In this document: positions 54,219 to 62,488 of the stretch, piece after piece | Layout: the number at the start of each line of letters is the position of its first letter | How positions within the stretch are numbered: the stretch's first letter is position 1 | Assembly: GCF_027587195.1 (NCBI RefSeq) | Contig: NZ_JAPDDP010000005.1 | Location: 62,001-126,000 of the forward strand | DNA: 64,000 nucleotides | Source of the DNA: Solirubrobacter phytolaccae | GTDB lineage: Bacteria; Actinomycetota; Thermoleophilia; Solirubrobacterales; Solirubrobacteraceae | Direction of reading: 5' to 3' | Notes under the pieces: generated by a model | The model's database searches: none | The model's input: the letters and a program-made list of their open reading frames with translations, nothing else | Told to the model about the DNA's origin: nothing | Translations under genes and position numbers: made by a program

Positions 54219-54706
54219 CCGCGGAACACGGCGTGAGGCCGGCCGAATGCGAGCCGCTCGCCGGCACGCTGCATCCCGAGCTTCGTCAGCACGTGCAGCG
54301 ATGCGACGTTCGCCGGCTCCGCCAGCGCGACCACCTCGTCCATCCCCAGCCGGTCGAACGCGACTTTGAGCCACGTCCCGGCGGCCTCCGTCGCGTAGCC
54401 GCGACCCCACCACGCCGCTCCGAGCGTGTACCCCAGCTCGACCTCGCCCGCCGGCGTGCGGTACAGCCCCGCGTCGCCGATCAGCGCTCCCGACGAGCGC
54501 TCGACCACCGCCCAGAACGAGTACCCGTGCAGCACCTGGTGGTCGCTGTAGTCGTCGATGAGGCGCCGTGTGTAGGCGAGGTCGGCCATGGGCCCCGTCG
54601 CGACGTAGCGCATGACCTCCGGGTCCGAGTAGATCGGGTGGACGAGCGCCACGTCCCGCGGCGTGAACGGCCGCAGCAGCAGGCGCGATGTCAGAAGCTG
54701 ATCCAC
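54173..54706 (-). CDS. GNAT acetyltransferase, RimJ/RimL type
   Basis: 177 residues. The start is typical (LTSRLLLRPFTPRDVALVHP), and the acetyl-CoA region reads ELGYTLGAAWWGRGYATEAA, then ANVASLHVLTKLGMQRAGER. Members acetylate protein N termini or small amines. The start is a GTG. Its 5' end faces dnaE2 across a region with LexA boxes, so SOS influence is possible but unproven. Confidence 0.88.
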   Translation of the reverse strand: MDQLLTSRLLLRPFTPRDVALVHPIYSDPEVMRYVATGPMADLAYTRRLIDDYSDHQVLHGYSFWAVVERSSGALIGDAGLYRTPAGEVELGYTLGAAWWGRGYATEAAGTWLKVAFDRLGMDEVVALAEPANVASLHVLTKLGMQRAGERLAFGRPHAVFRGQRPASIASMPSSTR

Positions 54707-54785
54707 GCCTCGGTTCTACCTCACGCGTGCGCTGCGTGCGGTGGTGGCGCTTCGGCTGCGTGAGTTCCGTGAGGGCCATGGGATG

Positions 54786-54799
54786 CGAACGAATGTACG
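54786..54799. promoter_or_regulatory. Imperfect LexA-like box
   Basis: CGAACGAATGTACG matches CGAAC-N4-GTTCG except for one base in the right arm. It lies 20 nt before the good box at dnaE2 and could be a weak second site. Confidence 0.4.
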
Positions 54800-54818
54800 T
54801 ATCCGTCCGGACGGAATG

Positions 54819-54832
54819 AGAACATGTGTTCG
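54819..54832. promoter_or_regulatory. LexA box of dnaE2
   Basis: AGAACATGTGTTCG (GAAC-ATGT-GTTC core, symmetric) overlaps the start of dnaE2 and argues for GTG at 54832 over ATG at 54826 as start. Confidence 0.85.
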
Positions 54833-57800
54833 TGCCGTACGTCGAGCTTCACGCCCACACCGCCTTCTCCTTCCTGGACGGCGCCTCCTCGCCCGCAGAG
54901 CTGGCCGCCGCGGCGGCGGAGCTCGGCCACGAGGCGCTCGCGGTCACGGATCACAACGGCGTGTCGGGGTCGATGGAGTTCGCGCAGGCGGCCAAGCCGC
55001 TCGGCCTGCGGGCCATCCACGGTGTGGAGCTCGACGTGGAGGACCCGCGCCCCGAGCGTGACGGCGAGTACCGGCACGTCACGCTCCTGGTCGAGAACAC
55101 GGTCGGCTGGCGCAACCTGTGCCGGATCGTCTCGCGTGCGCACGAGCACGACCGTGATCCGCACGAGCCGCCGCCTGCGGTGCCGGTCGAGGTGTTGGAG
55201 GCCCATCCCGAGGGCCTGGTCTGCCTGAGCGGATGCGCGGATCACGGGGTCCATGACGAGGCGACGCTCGCGCGGCTGAAGACGGCGTTCGGCCCGGACA
55301 ACCTCCGCGTGGAGCTCCAGCGGCCGTTCCAGCGCCACGACCGGTCGCGCAACCGGGAGCTGGCACAGCTCGCCAAGCGGCTCGGGCTGAAGACCGTGGC
55401 CACGGGCAACGTGCATGTCCATGCGCGCTCGCGGGCGTCGCTGCAGGACGCGTTCGTCGCGCTTCGCCACCACCTCACGCTGGATTCGTCAGAGCCGGTG
55501 CGACGGGGGAACACGGCGCACGTGCTCGCGTCACCGAAAGCCATGGCCGCGCGCTTCGAGGGGCACGCGGAGGCGGTGGAGGAGAGCGGGGAGCTCGCGG
55601 CCCGGCTGCGGTTCGACCTCACGCAGGATCTCGGGTACCGGTATCCGGGGGCGGAGGACCCGCAGGCGGCGCGCAAGCTCTCGGAGCTGTGCTGGGCGAT
55701 GCTCGAGGTGCGCTATCCGCCGGGGGCCGCGAACCACGGCGCGGCGCATTCGCGGCTCATCGAGGAGCTGCGGGTGATCGACTCGCTCGGCCTCCCGGGC
55801 TTCTTCCTGCTGCACCGCGACCTGCTGGAGCTGGCGCGCGACGTCGCGGTGGAGGTGCGCGGGCCCAGCTCGGCGCGCGCGCTGTTGCCGCCGGGGCGCG
55901 GGCGCGGGTCCTCGGTGTCGTCGATCGTCTGCTACCTCACGGGCCTCTCGCACATCGATCCGATCGCGAACGACCTGTTTCTCGGGCGGTTCCTCAACGA
56001 GGACCTCAACTCGCTGCCGGACATCGACCTGGACTTCCCGCGGGACGTGCGCGAGAAGCTGATCCCGCGCATCCATGACCGCTACGGCATGCAGCGGTCG
56101 GCGCTGGTGGCGGCGTTCCCGACGTTCCGGTCGCGCGGGGCCATCCGCGAGCTGGGGAAGGTGCTCGGCCTGCCGGCGGGGGAGCTCGAGCGGGTGGCGC
56201 GTGGCTCGGAGCCGTGGGCGGTCAAGAGCGTGGGGCGGGACGTCGAGGTCGCGATGGGGATGGAGCCCACGGGGGAGCCCGGGCCGTTCATCGACCCGGA
56301 CGCGCGGGCGAACGCGTTCGCGATGAGCACGAGTGAATGGCTCGCGATGGTCAATGGCAAGCGTCCTGACCAGGCCGAGGCGCACGAGACGGACACGTCG
56401 GATCGGTCGTACGCGCACCTTCCGGGGCGCTGGGCGTGGCTCGCGCGGCTGTGCGACGAGGCGTACGGGCTGCCGCGCCATCTCTCGCAGCACTCGGGCG
56501 GGATGATCGTCTCCACCCGCCCGTTGATCGACTGCTGCCCGGTGCTGCCGGCGGCGATGGAGGGGCGTCAGCTCTGCCAGTGGGACAAGGACTCGTGCGC
56601 CGACGCGGGGTTCCTGAAGATCGACCTGCTGGGGCTCGGGATGCTGTCGGCGGTCGAGCGCTGCGTGGAGGAGATCGGGCGGGTGCGTGGGGAGCGGGTG
56701 GACCTGTCGCGGATCCCGTACGACGACAAGCCGACCTACGACGCGATCCAGGTGGCCGACACGATGGGTGTGTTCCAGATCGAGTCGCGTGCGCAGATGG
56801 CGTCGCTGCTGCGGACGCGGCCGGAGTCGTTGGAGGACCTGACGATCCAGGTGGCGATCGTGCGGCCGGGGCCGATCCTGGGCGGCGCGGTCAACCCGTA
56901 CATCCAGCGTCGGCAGACGCAGCGCGAGAACCCGGACTACGAGGTGCCGTACGAGCACGAGTCGCTGCGCGAGGTGCTCAAGGACACGCTCGGCACGATC
57001 ATCTTCCAGGACCAGGTGATCGAGGTGGCGATGGCGTTCGCCGGCTTCTCGCCCGGAGAGGCGGAGGGGTTGCGCCGCGCGATGAGCCGCAAGCGCTCGG
57101 CCGAGGCGATCGAGGCCTACCACCAGCGGTTCCTCGACGGCGCGCGGACCACGCACGGCGTGGGCGAGGAGGTCGCCGAGCGCGTCTACGGGATGATCGT
57201 CGGCTTCTCGGGCTTCGGCTTCCCGAAGGCGCACGGCGCGGCGTTCGGGCTGCTCGCCTACCAGTCGACGTGGCTGCGCGTGCACCACACGCCGGAGTTC
57301 CTCTGCGCGCTCCTGAACGAGCAGCCGATGGGGTTCTACGCGCCGGACACGCTCGCGCACGAAGCCCAGCGCCGAGGGGTCGAGCTGCGCCCGCCGGACG
57401 TCAACGAGAGCGAAGCGCTGTGCATGGTCGAATGGGTGCCCGAGCTGGGCCCGTATCCCGGGCCGCCGAGTGACGCCGACGCCGAGCGGGCCGCCGCGGC
57501 CTTGATCGAGGTGGGCATTGCCGCAGGCGACGGCCAGGCGCTGCGAGTCGTGGAGGGAGGCGCGGGTAGCGGGGGCGGCGCGGCGGGCGCCGTCCCCGCG
57601 GGGGTCGTGCGGCTCGGGCTCGGCTATGTGTCGGGGGTGCGGGAGGACGAGGTCAAGGCGCTCGTGGCGGCGCGGAAGGCGGGTGGGCCGTTCCGATCGC
57701 TCGCGGATCTGGCTTCGCGGGCCGGGGCCGGGCGGCCGGCGCTGGACAAGCTGGCGTGGGCCGGGGCGTGCGACTCGCTGGTGGGCGGGGCGTCCGAGCA

Positions 57801-58473
57801 TGCGCGGCGAACGGCGTTGTGGCAGCTCGGGGTGGCGGCGCCGGGGGAGCGGCTCGTCGAGGGGACGCAGCTGGCGCTGCCGCTGGAGGTCCCGGACGCG
57901 CCGGAGCTGCGGCCGCTCACGCCGTGGGAGTCGATGATCGGGGACTACGCGACGACGGGGCTCACACTCGGGCCGCATCCGATGAAGCTGCTGCGACGGT
58001 CGTTGCCGCCGAACACGGTGTCGATCGCGGACCTGCAGCGGATTCCGCACGACACGCCGGTGCGGTTGGGTGGGCTCGTGGTGGCGCGGCAGCGGCCGGG
58101 GACGGCGAAGGGGATCGTGTTCCTGCTGCTGGAGGACGAGTTCGGGACGATCAACCTGATCGTGCCGCCGGACCTGTATGAGGCGAACCGGCTGACGGTG
58201 CGCTCGGAACCGCTGCTGCTGTGCCAGGGGCGGCTGGAGAAGCTGCCGCAGGCGGGCGGCGGGATCAACCTGTTCGTCAAGGCGGTGCGGGCGCTGGTCA
58301 CGCCGGACGACGTGAAGGCGGACGTCGTCGAGCTGGCGGAGCGGCGCGTGCAGGCGGCTGCGACCGGCCGCGGCGAGGGCGAGCAGGGCGGGCGCGAGGC
58401 GGCGGCCACGATGGGCGAGTTCCGCCAGGTCTCGCCGCCGATCCAGAGCTTCGCGTCGGGGCGGCGACGGTAG
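54832..58473 (+). CDS. dnaE2: Error-prone DNA polymerase DnaE2
   Basis: 1213 residues. The PHP domain opens the protein (VELHAHTAFSFLDGASS). The catalytic Asp residues of the C-family palm lie in SLPDIDLDFPRD (near 398) and FLKIDLLGLGML. A helix-hairpin-helix region and an OB fold (PVRLGGLVVARQRPGTAKG) follow. The motif set and the OB tail fit DnaE2, the translesion partner of ImuB. A LexA box overlaps the start. It is separated from imuB by the ABC exporter and tetR genes. Confidence 0.95.
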   Translation: MPYVELHAHTAFSFLDGASSPAELAAAAAELGHEALAVTDHNGVSGSMEFAQAAKPLGLRAIHGVELDVEDPRPERDGEYRHVTLLVENTVGWRNLCRIVSRAHEHDRDPHEPPPAVPVEVLEAHPEGLVCLSGCADHGVHDEATLARLKTAFGPDNLRVELQRPFQRHDRSRNRELAQLAKRLGLKTVATGNVHVHARSRASLQDAFVALRHHLTLDSSEPVRRGNTAHVLASPKAMAARFEGHAEAVEESGELAARLRFDLTQDLGYRYPGAEDPQAARKLSELCWAMLEVRYPPGAANHGAAHSRLIEELRVIDSLGLPGFFLLHRDLLELARDVAVEVRGPSSARALLPPGRGRGSSVSSIVCYLTGLSHIDPIANDLFLGRFLNEDLNSLPDIDLDFPRDVREKLIPRIHDRYGMQRSALVAAFPTFRSRGAIRELGKVLGLPAGELERVARGSEPWAVKSVGRDVEVAMGMEPTGEPGPFIDPDARANAFAMSTSEWLAMVNGKRPDQAEAHETDTSDRSYAHLPGRWAWLARLCDEAYGLPRHLSQHSGGMIVSTRPLIDCCPVLPAAMEGRQLCQWDKDSCADAGFLKIDLLGLGMLSAVERCVEEIGRVRGERVDLSRIPYDDKPTYDAIQVADTMGVFQIESRAQMASLLRTRPESLEDLTIQVAIVRPGPILGGAVNPYIQRRQTQRENPDYEVPYEHESLREVLKDTLGTIIFQDQVIEVAMAFAGFSPGEAEGLRRAMSRKRSAEAIEAYHQRFLDGARTTHGVGEEVAERVYGMIVGFSGFGFPKAHGAAFGLLAYQSTWLRVHHTPEFLCALLNEQPMGFYAPDTLAHEAQRRGVELRPPDVNESEALCMVEWVPELGPYPGPPSDADAERAAAALIEVGIAAGDGQALRVVEGGAGSGGGAAGAVPAGVVRLGLGYVSGVREDEVKALVAARKAGGPFRSLADLASRAGAGRPALDKLAWAGACDSLVGGASEHARRTALWQLGVAAPGERLVEGTQLALPLEVPDAPELRPLTPWESMIGDYATTGLTLGPHPMKLLRRSLPPNTVSIADLQRIPHDTPVRLGGLVVARQRPGTAKGIVFLLLEDEFGTINLIVPPDLYEANRLTVRSEPLLLCQGRLEKLPQAGGGINLFVKAVRALVTPDDVKADVVELAERRVQAAATGRGEGEQGGREAAATMGEFRQVSPPIQSFASGRRR

Positions 58474-58613
58474 ATGCCGGCGCCGACTCGAGGCTCTGCC
58501 TCGGGTGTGGCGTGGCCGATACGCGGCTCAGGTTCGGGCCTGAGGCGGTGAGGTATCGGTGCGTTTGGAGGGGTTCTGAGACAGTCTCGCCGCTAGCCAC
58601 CCGGTGGAGCGGG

Positions 58614-58619
58614 TACATT
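58614..58619 (+). promoter_or_regulatory. -10 box of the cytochrome gene
   Basis: TACATT ends 8 nt before the GTG at 58628, predicting a leaderless or nearly leaderless transcript. The -35 region is weak. Confidence 0.45.
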
Positions 58620-58627
58620 GCACGCCC

Positions 58628-59137
58628 GTGGGCACCCTCTTTTTCGTCCTTGCCTTTGTTGGGCTTGCACTGATCACGCTCGTGGCCGCGATGAGTCGCG
58701 GTCGCGGGGGACTCGCCGGACTCATGCACTCGGATTCTCGAGGCAGTCGCCGGACGATCCTGCTGCTGTTCTTCCTGTCGATCGTGGTGCTCGGCGGGTT
58801 GGTGCCGGCGTGGGTGATCAGCTCCGAGGCCAACAACAAGGACATCCCGTCCGCGCAGATCTCCGGTCTCACGGACGAGGAGAAGCGTGGTCAGGAGCTG
58901 TTCGGCAAGCGCTGCAGCCTCTGCCACACGCTGAAGGCCGCGAACGCGGTCGCGAAGGTCGGCCCCAACCTCGACACGCTGGCGCCGAACGAGGAGTTCA
59001 CCCTGGACGCGATCCTCAAGGGTCGCTCGAACGGGAACGGCCAGATGCCGGCCGAGCTGTACACGGGTCAGGACGCCGAGGACGTCGCGAAATTTGTCGC
59101 AAAGTCCGTGGGCGCTGCCCCTCCGTCCGGCGGTTGA
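58628..59137 (+). CDS. Membrane-anchored class I cytochrome c
   Basis: 169 residues. Two N-terminal membrane helices (about 2-22 and 43-65) are followed by a small cytochrome c domain with heme motif CSLCH (96-100) and Met ligand in GQMPAE (Met140). It faces outside and carries electrons between respiratory complexes. It has one heme only. No oxidase gene is adjacent. Confidence 0.9.
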   Translation: MGTLFFVLAFVGLALITLVAAMSRGRGGLAGLMHSDSRGSRRTILLLFFLSIVVLGGLVPAWVISSEANNKDIPSAQISGLTDEEKRGQELFGKRCSLCHTLKAANAVAKVGPNLDTLAPNEEFTLDAILKGRSNGNGQMPAELYTGQDAEDVAKFVAKSVGAAPPSGG

Positions 59138-59175
59138 TGTAGAAAGCACAAGCGTGCAGGCGCTTTCGGCGCTGG

Positions 59176-59181
59176 TACGAT
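59176..59181 (+). promoter_or_regulatory. -10 box ahead of the c-di-AMP riboswitch
   Basis: TACGAT, about 7 nt before the first riboswitch bases. No clear -35 box. Confidence 0.45.
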
Positions 59182-59182
59182 T

Positions 59183-59322
59183 TCGAGCGCATCCGCTGAA
59201 TTCCCGTTGGACGCGGGAAGCGGGGGACCCACTGCAGGTGGGGCGAATCGATGGTCGTCCTGGTCGTCGTAGCGCCGCTCTTCTGGCGCGAGCCCGTCAG
59301 CTAACCCCGTAAGCCGAGGAAG
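59183..59322 (+). ncRNA. c-di-AMP riboswitch (ydaO/yuaA type)
   Basis: The conserved blocks are in order: ATCCGCTGAATTCCCG, AAGCGGGGGACCCA, GGTGGGGCGAATC and AGCCCGTCAGCTAACCCCGT, which match the ydaO consensus closely. The ribosome site of the next gene (GAGGAAGAGGACGAG) begins right where the element ends, which suggests control of translation as well as or instead of termination. It governs the tail-anchored protein at 59334. c-di-AMP normally turns such genes off. Confidence 0.92.
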
Positions 59323-59333
59323 AGGACGAGTCG

Positions 59334-60074
59334 ATGGCCCCTGAACAAGAAGCCCACGAACGGGCCTTCTACGACCGCGAGAACGCGGGGACGCCCCGGC
59401 GTCAGCGTGCCGCGGCCGACTGGGGTGTCAACGAGGACATCTTCGACCGCATGCCCAGCCGCTTCGCTCGCGTCGAGCGGCGCGCCGAGCACCGCGAGAT
59501 CGTCATCCGCCAAGAGGGCGAGACCGCCACGGCGGTCGTCGAGCGCGGAGGGGACGAAGGGCGCCGGTTCGCCCGCAGCAGCGAGACCGGCGAGTGGACG
59601 AGCGTCGAGCTCGTACGCGCCGACGGCACGGCGACGCGAGCCGCGAGCGCCCGCGCCGAGCGCACGCCCGTCCGCGACGAGCGCGCCGAAGCCTCGGCCG
59701 CGCGCCGCGACACCGACCTTGATCCCCGCGCCGCGGCACGTGCCGTGATGTCGTGGGGCGCCGACCTCGACGAGGCGCCGCTCGTGCCCGGTGAGAGCCG
59801 GACGATCGTGCTCTCGCGCGACGAGGACGAGCTCGTCGACGACACGCCGCGAGCGCGCCAGACGGCCGAGTTCGACTCGCTGCCCGTCGAGCCGCAGGAG
59901 CGCAAGACCGTGGTGATCAGCGGGCACCCGGACCGGCTTCCCGTGCCGCGCACGGAGCGCCGGCCGCGGACCGCGGTGGAGCGGATCGGGCACCGGCCGG
60001 ACCGGATCGCGGGCTACGCGGTGGCCCTCGGATTCCTGCTCGTGCTGATCGCGGTTCTGACCACCGGCCAGTGA
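59334..60074 (+). CDS. c-di-AMP-controlled tail-anchored protein of unknown function
   Basis: 246 residues. About 220 charged, mostly disordered residues rich in Arg, Glu and Ala (EIVIRQEGETATAVVERGGD, RTIVLSRDEDELVDD, RKTVVISGHPDRLPVP) are followed by one C-terminal membrane helix (IAGYAVALGFLLVLIAVLTT). It has no signal peptide or catalytic motif. No family is recognised. The riboswitch places it in cell-wall, osmolyte or potassium control, the usual c-di-AMP outputs. Confidence 0.82.
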   Translation: MAPEQEAHERAFYDRENAGTPRRQRAAADWGVNEDIFDRMPSRFARVERRAEHREIVIRQEGETATAVVERGGDEGRRFARSSETGEWTSVELVRADGTATRAASARAERTPVRDERAEASAARRDTDLDPRAAARAVMSWGADLDEAPLVPGESRTIVLSRDEDELVDDTPRARQTAEFDSLPVEPQERKTVVISGHPDRLPVPRTERRPRTAVERIGHRPDRIAGYAVALGFLLVLIAVLTTGQ

Positions 60075-60160
60075 ACCTTGCGCCGAAGCCTTGCGGGGCG
60101 CGGCGTCCGGACATACCCTTACCTGTCGTAAGCCCCCCTAGCTCCCCCACGGTGGTGGCC

Positions 60161-60724
60161 ATGCCCAAGACAGAGATGAGCCGGTTCCCTATCCACGACG
60201 ACCTGACGGCGCCGGAGGACTCGATCGCGATCCTCAAGGGCGCGTCGTCGGCCGCCGGACAACTGCCGAACTTCCTCGGCGTGCTGGCGGGCGCGCCGGC
60301 GGCGTTGCGAGCGTACGTCCGCTTCAGGGCGGAGCTCCGCAAAGGCCATTTGCCGCGGCACTCCGCTGAGCGGATTGGGCTCGCGGTCGCCGAGTACTAC
60401 GGCTCCAAGCCGGGCCTGCAGCTGCACACGCGTACGGGCCGCCAGGCGGGCCTCGGCATCGACGAGGTCGCGCGAGCGAAGCGCTGGGACTCCTCCGACC
60501 ATCGCGAGGCGGCGCTGCTGCGGTACGTGCGCCCCTTGCTGACGGACGGCAAGTTCCCGCAGCACCTGCACGAGGAAGCGCGCGAAGCGGGCTGGACCGA
60601 GGAGCAGCTGCTGGAGGCGATCGCGGTGCTCTCCATGGAGTCCTTCACCGCTATGGTCAACGTCGCCGGCGACGTCCCCGTGGACGGCTCCGTCGAAGAG
60701 ACGCGGGTGCTGCGCGCCGCGTAA
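60161..60724 (+). CDS. AhpD-fold (carboxymuconolactone-decarboxylase-like) protein without catalytic cysteines
   Basis: About 187 residues from ATG at 60161. The helical AhpD/CMD fold is suggested by LPNFLGVLAGAPAALRAYVR, ERIGLAVAEYY, GLQLHTRTGRQAGLGIDEV and the second-lobe EEQLLEAIAVLSMESFTAMV. The usual CxxC of peroxidase members is absent (SKPGLQLH at its place), so it is not a normal alkylhydroperoxidase. An HxlR-type regulator with an N-terminal Cys cluster follows 4 bp later. CTTAC/GTAAG arms at 60118-60132 lie in its leader. Confidence 0.8.
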   Translation: MPKTEMSRFPIHDDLTAPEDSIAILKGASSAAGQLPNFLGVLAGAPAALRAYVRFRAELRKGHLPRHSAERIGLAVAEYYGSKPGLQLHTRTGRQAGLGIDEVARAKRWDSSDHREAALLRYVRPLLTDGKFPQHLHEEAREAGWTEEQLLEAIAVLSMESFTAMVNVAGDVPVDGSVEETRVLRAA

Positions 60725-60728
60725 CCCC

Positions 60729-61091
60729 ATGAACCCCGGGTCGACGACAACTCAGGCCCCAGATGGCGCCGCCGAAACGCACGACTGCCCGTGCTGCCCG
60801 CGCTACCACGAAGCGGTCGAGCTCGTGGGCAAGCGCTGGACCGGCGCGATCCTCTACGTCCTGCTGCACGGCGGTCGGATGCGGTTCACCGAGATCGCAC
60901 ACTCGGTGCCGGACCTGTCCGACCGCCTGCTCTCCGAGCGCATGAAGGAGCTCGAGGCGCGGGGCATCGTCCTGCGGCATGTGAGCGACGGCACACCGAC
61001 CAAGGTCTCCTACGAGCTGACCGCCAAGGGGCGCGAGCTCGCGCCCGCGATGGCGGAGATCAAGCAGTGGGCCGACCGCTGGTTGGACTGA
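60729..61091 (+). CDS. HxlR-family regulator with N-terminal cysteines
   Basis: 120 residues. The winged helix is typical HxlR (VELVGKRWTGAILYVLLHGG, RMRFTEIAHSVPDLSDRLLS). The N terminus carries three Cys in CPCC plus the usual position just before the first helix, a site where HxlR members sense quinones or thiol stress. Four bp after the AhpD-like gene, so probably co-transcribed and regulating it. Confidence 0.9.
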   Translation: MNPGSTTTQAPDGAAETHDCPCCPRYHEAVELVGKRWTGAILYVLLHGGRMRFTEIAHSVPDLSDRLLSERMKELEARGIVLRHVSDGTPTKVSYELTAKGRELAPAMAEIKQWADRWLD

Positions 61092-61112
61092 GTCCGACCG
61101 CACGTACACCCC

Positions 61113-61137
61113 GACACGCCGCCGTGTCCATTAGCCT
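61113..61137 (+). promoter_or_regulatory. Hairpin and -10-like box before glnA
   Basis: GACACG-CCGC-CGTGTC (61113-61128) is a 6-bp hairpin or dyad that could end the upstream transcript or bind a regulator. TAGCCT (61132-61137) stands 10 nt before the glnA ATG and may be its -10 box. Confidence 0.4.
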
Positions 61138-61147
61138 GCACGGCGCC

Positions 61148-62488
61148 ATGTCAGACCGTCCACAAACTGCCGAAGACGTCAAGGCGCTCGTCGCGGAGAA
61201 CAACATCCGCTTCGTCCGCCTGTGGTTCACCGACATCCTCGGGCAGCTCAAGTCCTTTTCGATCTCCGCCGAGCAGCTCGACGACGCCTTCGAGGGCGGC
61301 ATGGGCTTCGACGGCTCTTCGATCACCGGCTTCAACGCCATCGAGGAGTCGGACATGATCGCCATGCCCGACGCGTCGACCTTCAACGTGCTGCCCTGGC
61401 GGCCGGAGGACGGTGCGGGCGTAGCGCGCATGTTCGCCGACGTCCAGACGCCGGAGGGCCGCCCCTACGAGGGTGATCCGCGCCACGTCCTCCGCCGCGC
61501 CGAGCAGCGCGCGAAGGACATGGGCTTCGACGTGTTCAACGTCGGCCCGGAGCTCGAGTACTACCTGTTCAAGGACAACAAGGGCACCGAGGTCCTGGAC
61601 GAGGGTGGCTACTTCGACCTCACGACGCTGGACGCCGGCTCGGACGTGCGCCGCGACACGGTCCTCGCGCTCAACCGCCTGGGCATCGACGTCGAGTACT
61701 CGCACCACGAGGTCGGCCCGTCCCAGCACGAGATCGACATGCGCTACGCCGGCGCGCTGAAGATGGCCGACGACTGCATGACCTACCGCATCACGGTCAA
61801 GGAGTACGCGCTCAAGTACGGCTGGCACGCGACGTTCATGCCTAAGCCGCTGTTCGGCCAGAACGGCTCCGGCATGCACACGCACCAGTCCCTGTTCAAG
61901 GACGGCCGCAACGCCTTCTACGACGCGGACGACAAGTACTTCCTGAGCGACACCGGCAAGGCCTTCATCGCCGGCCAGCTCCGCCACGCGCGTGAGATCT
62001 GCAGCATCTTCGCCCAGTGGGTGAACTCCTATAAGCGGCTTGTGCCTGGCTACGAAGCGCCGGTCTACGTCGCCTGGAGCCGTCGCAACCGCTCGGCGCT
62101 GGTGCGTGTCCCGCTGTACCACCCCGGCAAGGAGAACGCGACCCGGATGGAGCTGCGCGCCCCGGACCCCGCGTGCAACCCGTACCTGACGTTCGCGGTG
62201 CTCCTGCAGGCCGGCCTGGAGGGCATCGAGCGCGGCTACGAGCTGCCCGAGCCGATGGAGAAGAACCTCTACCACCTGTCCCCGGACGAGCGGCGGCGCC
62301 TCGGCATCGAGCAGCTGCCGGAGACGCTGGGCGAGGCGGTCGAGGTCACCGCGGAGTCCGAGCTCGTGCTGCGGACGCTCGGCGAGCACATCTTCAACCG
62401 CTACATCGAGATCAAGCGCCAGGAGTGGGAGGACTACCGCGTCCAGGTCACTCCGTGGGAGCTTGAGCGCTATCTCTCGATTCTCTAG
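61148..62488 (+). CDS. glnA: Glutamine synthetase type I (GSI-alpha-like)
   Basis: 446 residues. Family motifs are FDGSSITGF, PELEYYLF, HHEVGPSQHEID, KPLFGQNGSGMHTHQS and NRSALVRVP. The length and C terminus (VTPWELERYLSIL) match the B. subtilis-like alpha form, without the 25-residue insertion and adenylylation loop of the beta form. Ala64 stands where B. subtilis GS has Arg62 (GFVRIEESDM there, GFNAIEESDM here). It makes glutamine from glutamate, ammonia and ATP. The 3' end overlaps the convergent RND gene by 41 bp. Confidence 0.95.
   Translation: MSDRPQTAEDVKALVAENNIRFVRLWFTDILGQLKSFSISAEQLDDAFEGGMGFDGSSITGFNAIEESDMIAMPDASTFNVLPWRPEDGAGVARMFADVQTPEGRPYEGDPRHVLRRAEQRAKDMGFDVFNVGPELEYYLFKDNKGTEVLDEGGYFDLTTLDAGSDVRRDTVLALNRLGIDVEYSHHEVGPSQHEIDMRYAGALKMADDCMTYRITVKEYALKYGWHATFMPKPLFGQNGSGMHTHQSLFKDGRNAFYDADDKYFLSDTGKAFIAGQLRHAREICSIFAQWVNSYKRLVPGYEAPVYVAWSRRNRSALVRVPLYHPGKENATRMELRAPDPACNPYLTFAVLLQAGLEGIERGYELPEPMEKNLYHLSPDERRRLGIEQLPETLGEAVEVTAESELVLRTLGEHIFNRYIEIKRQEWEDYRVQVTPWELERYLSIL

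Noticed and set aside
55531-58050. A minus-strand open frame of about 840 codons
   Set aside because: Lies entirely opposite dnaE2, whose motifs are unmistakable.
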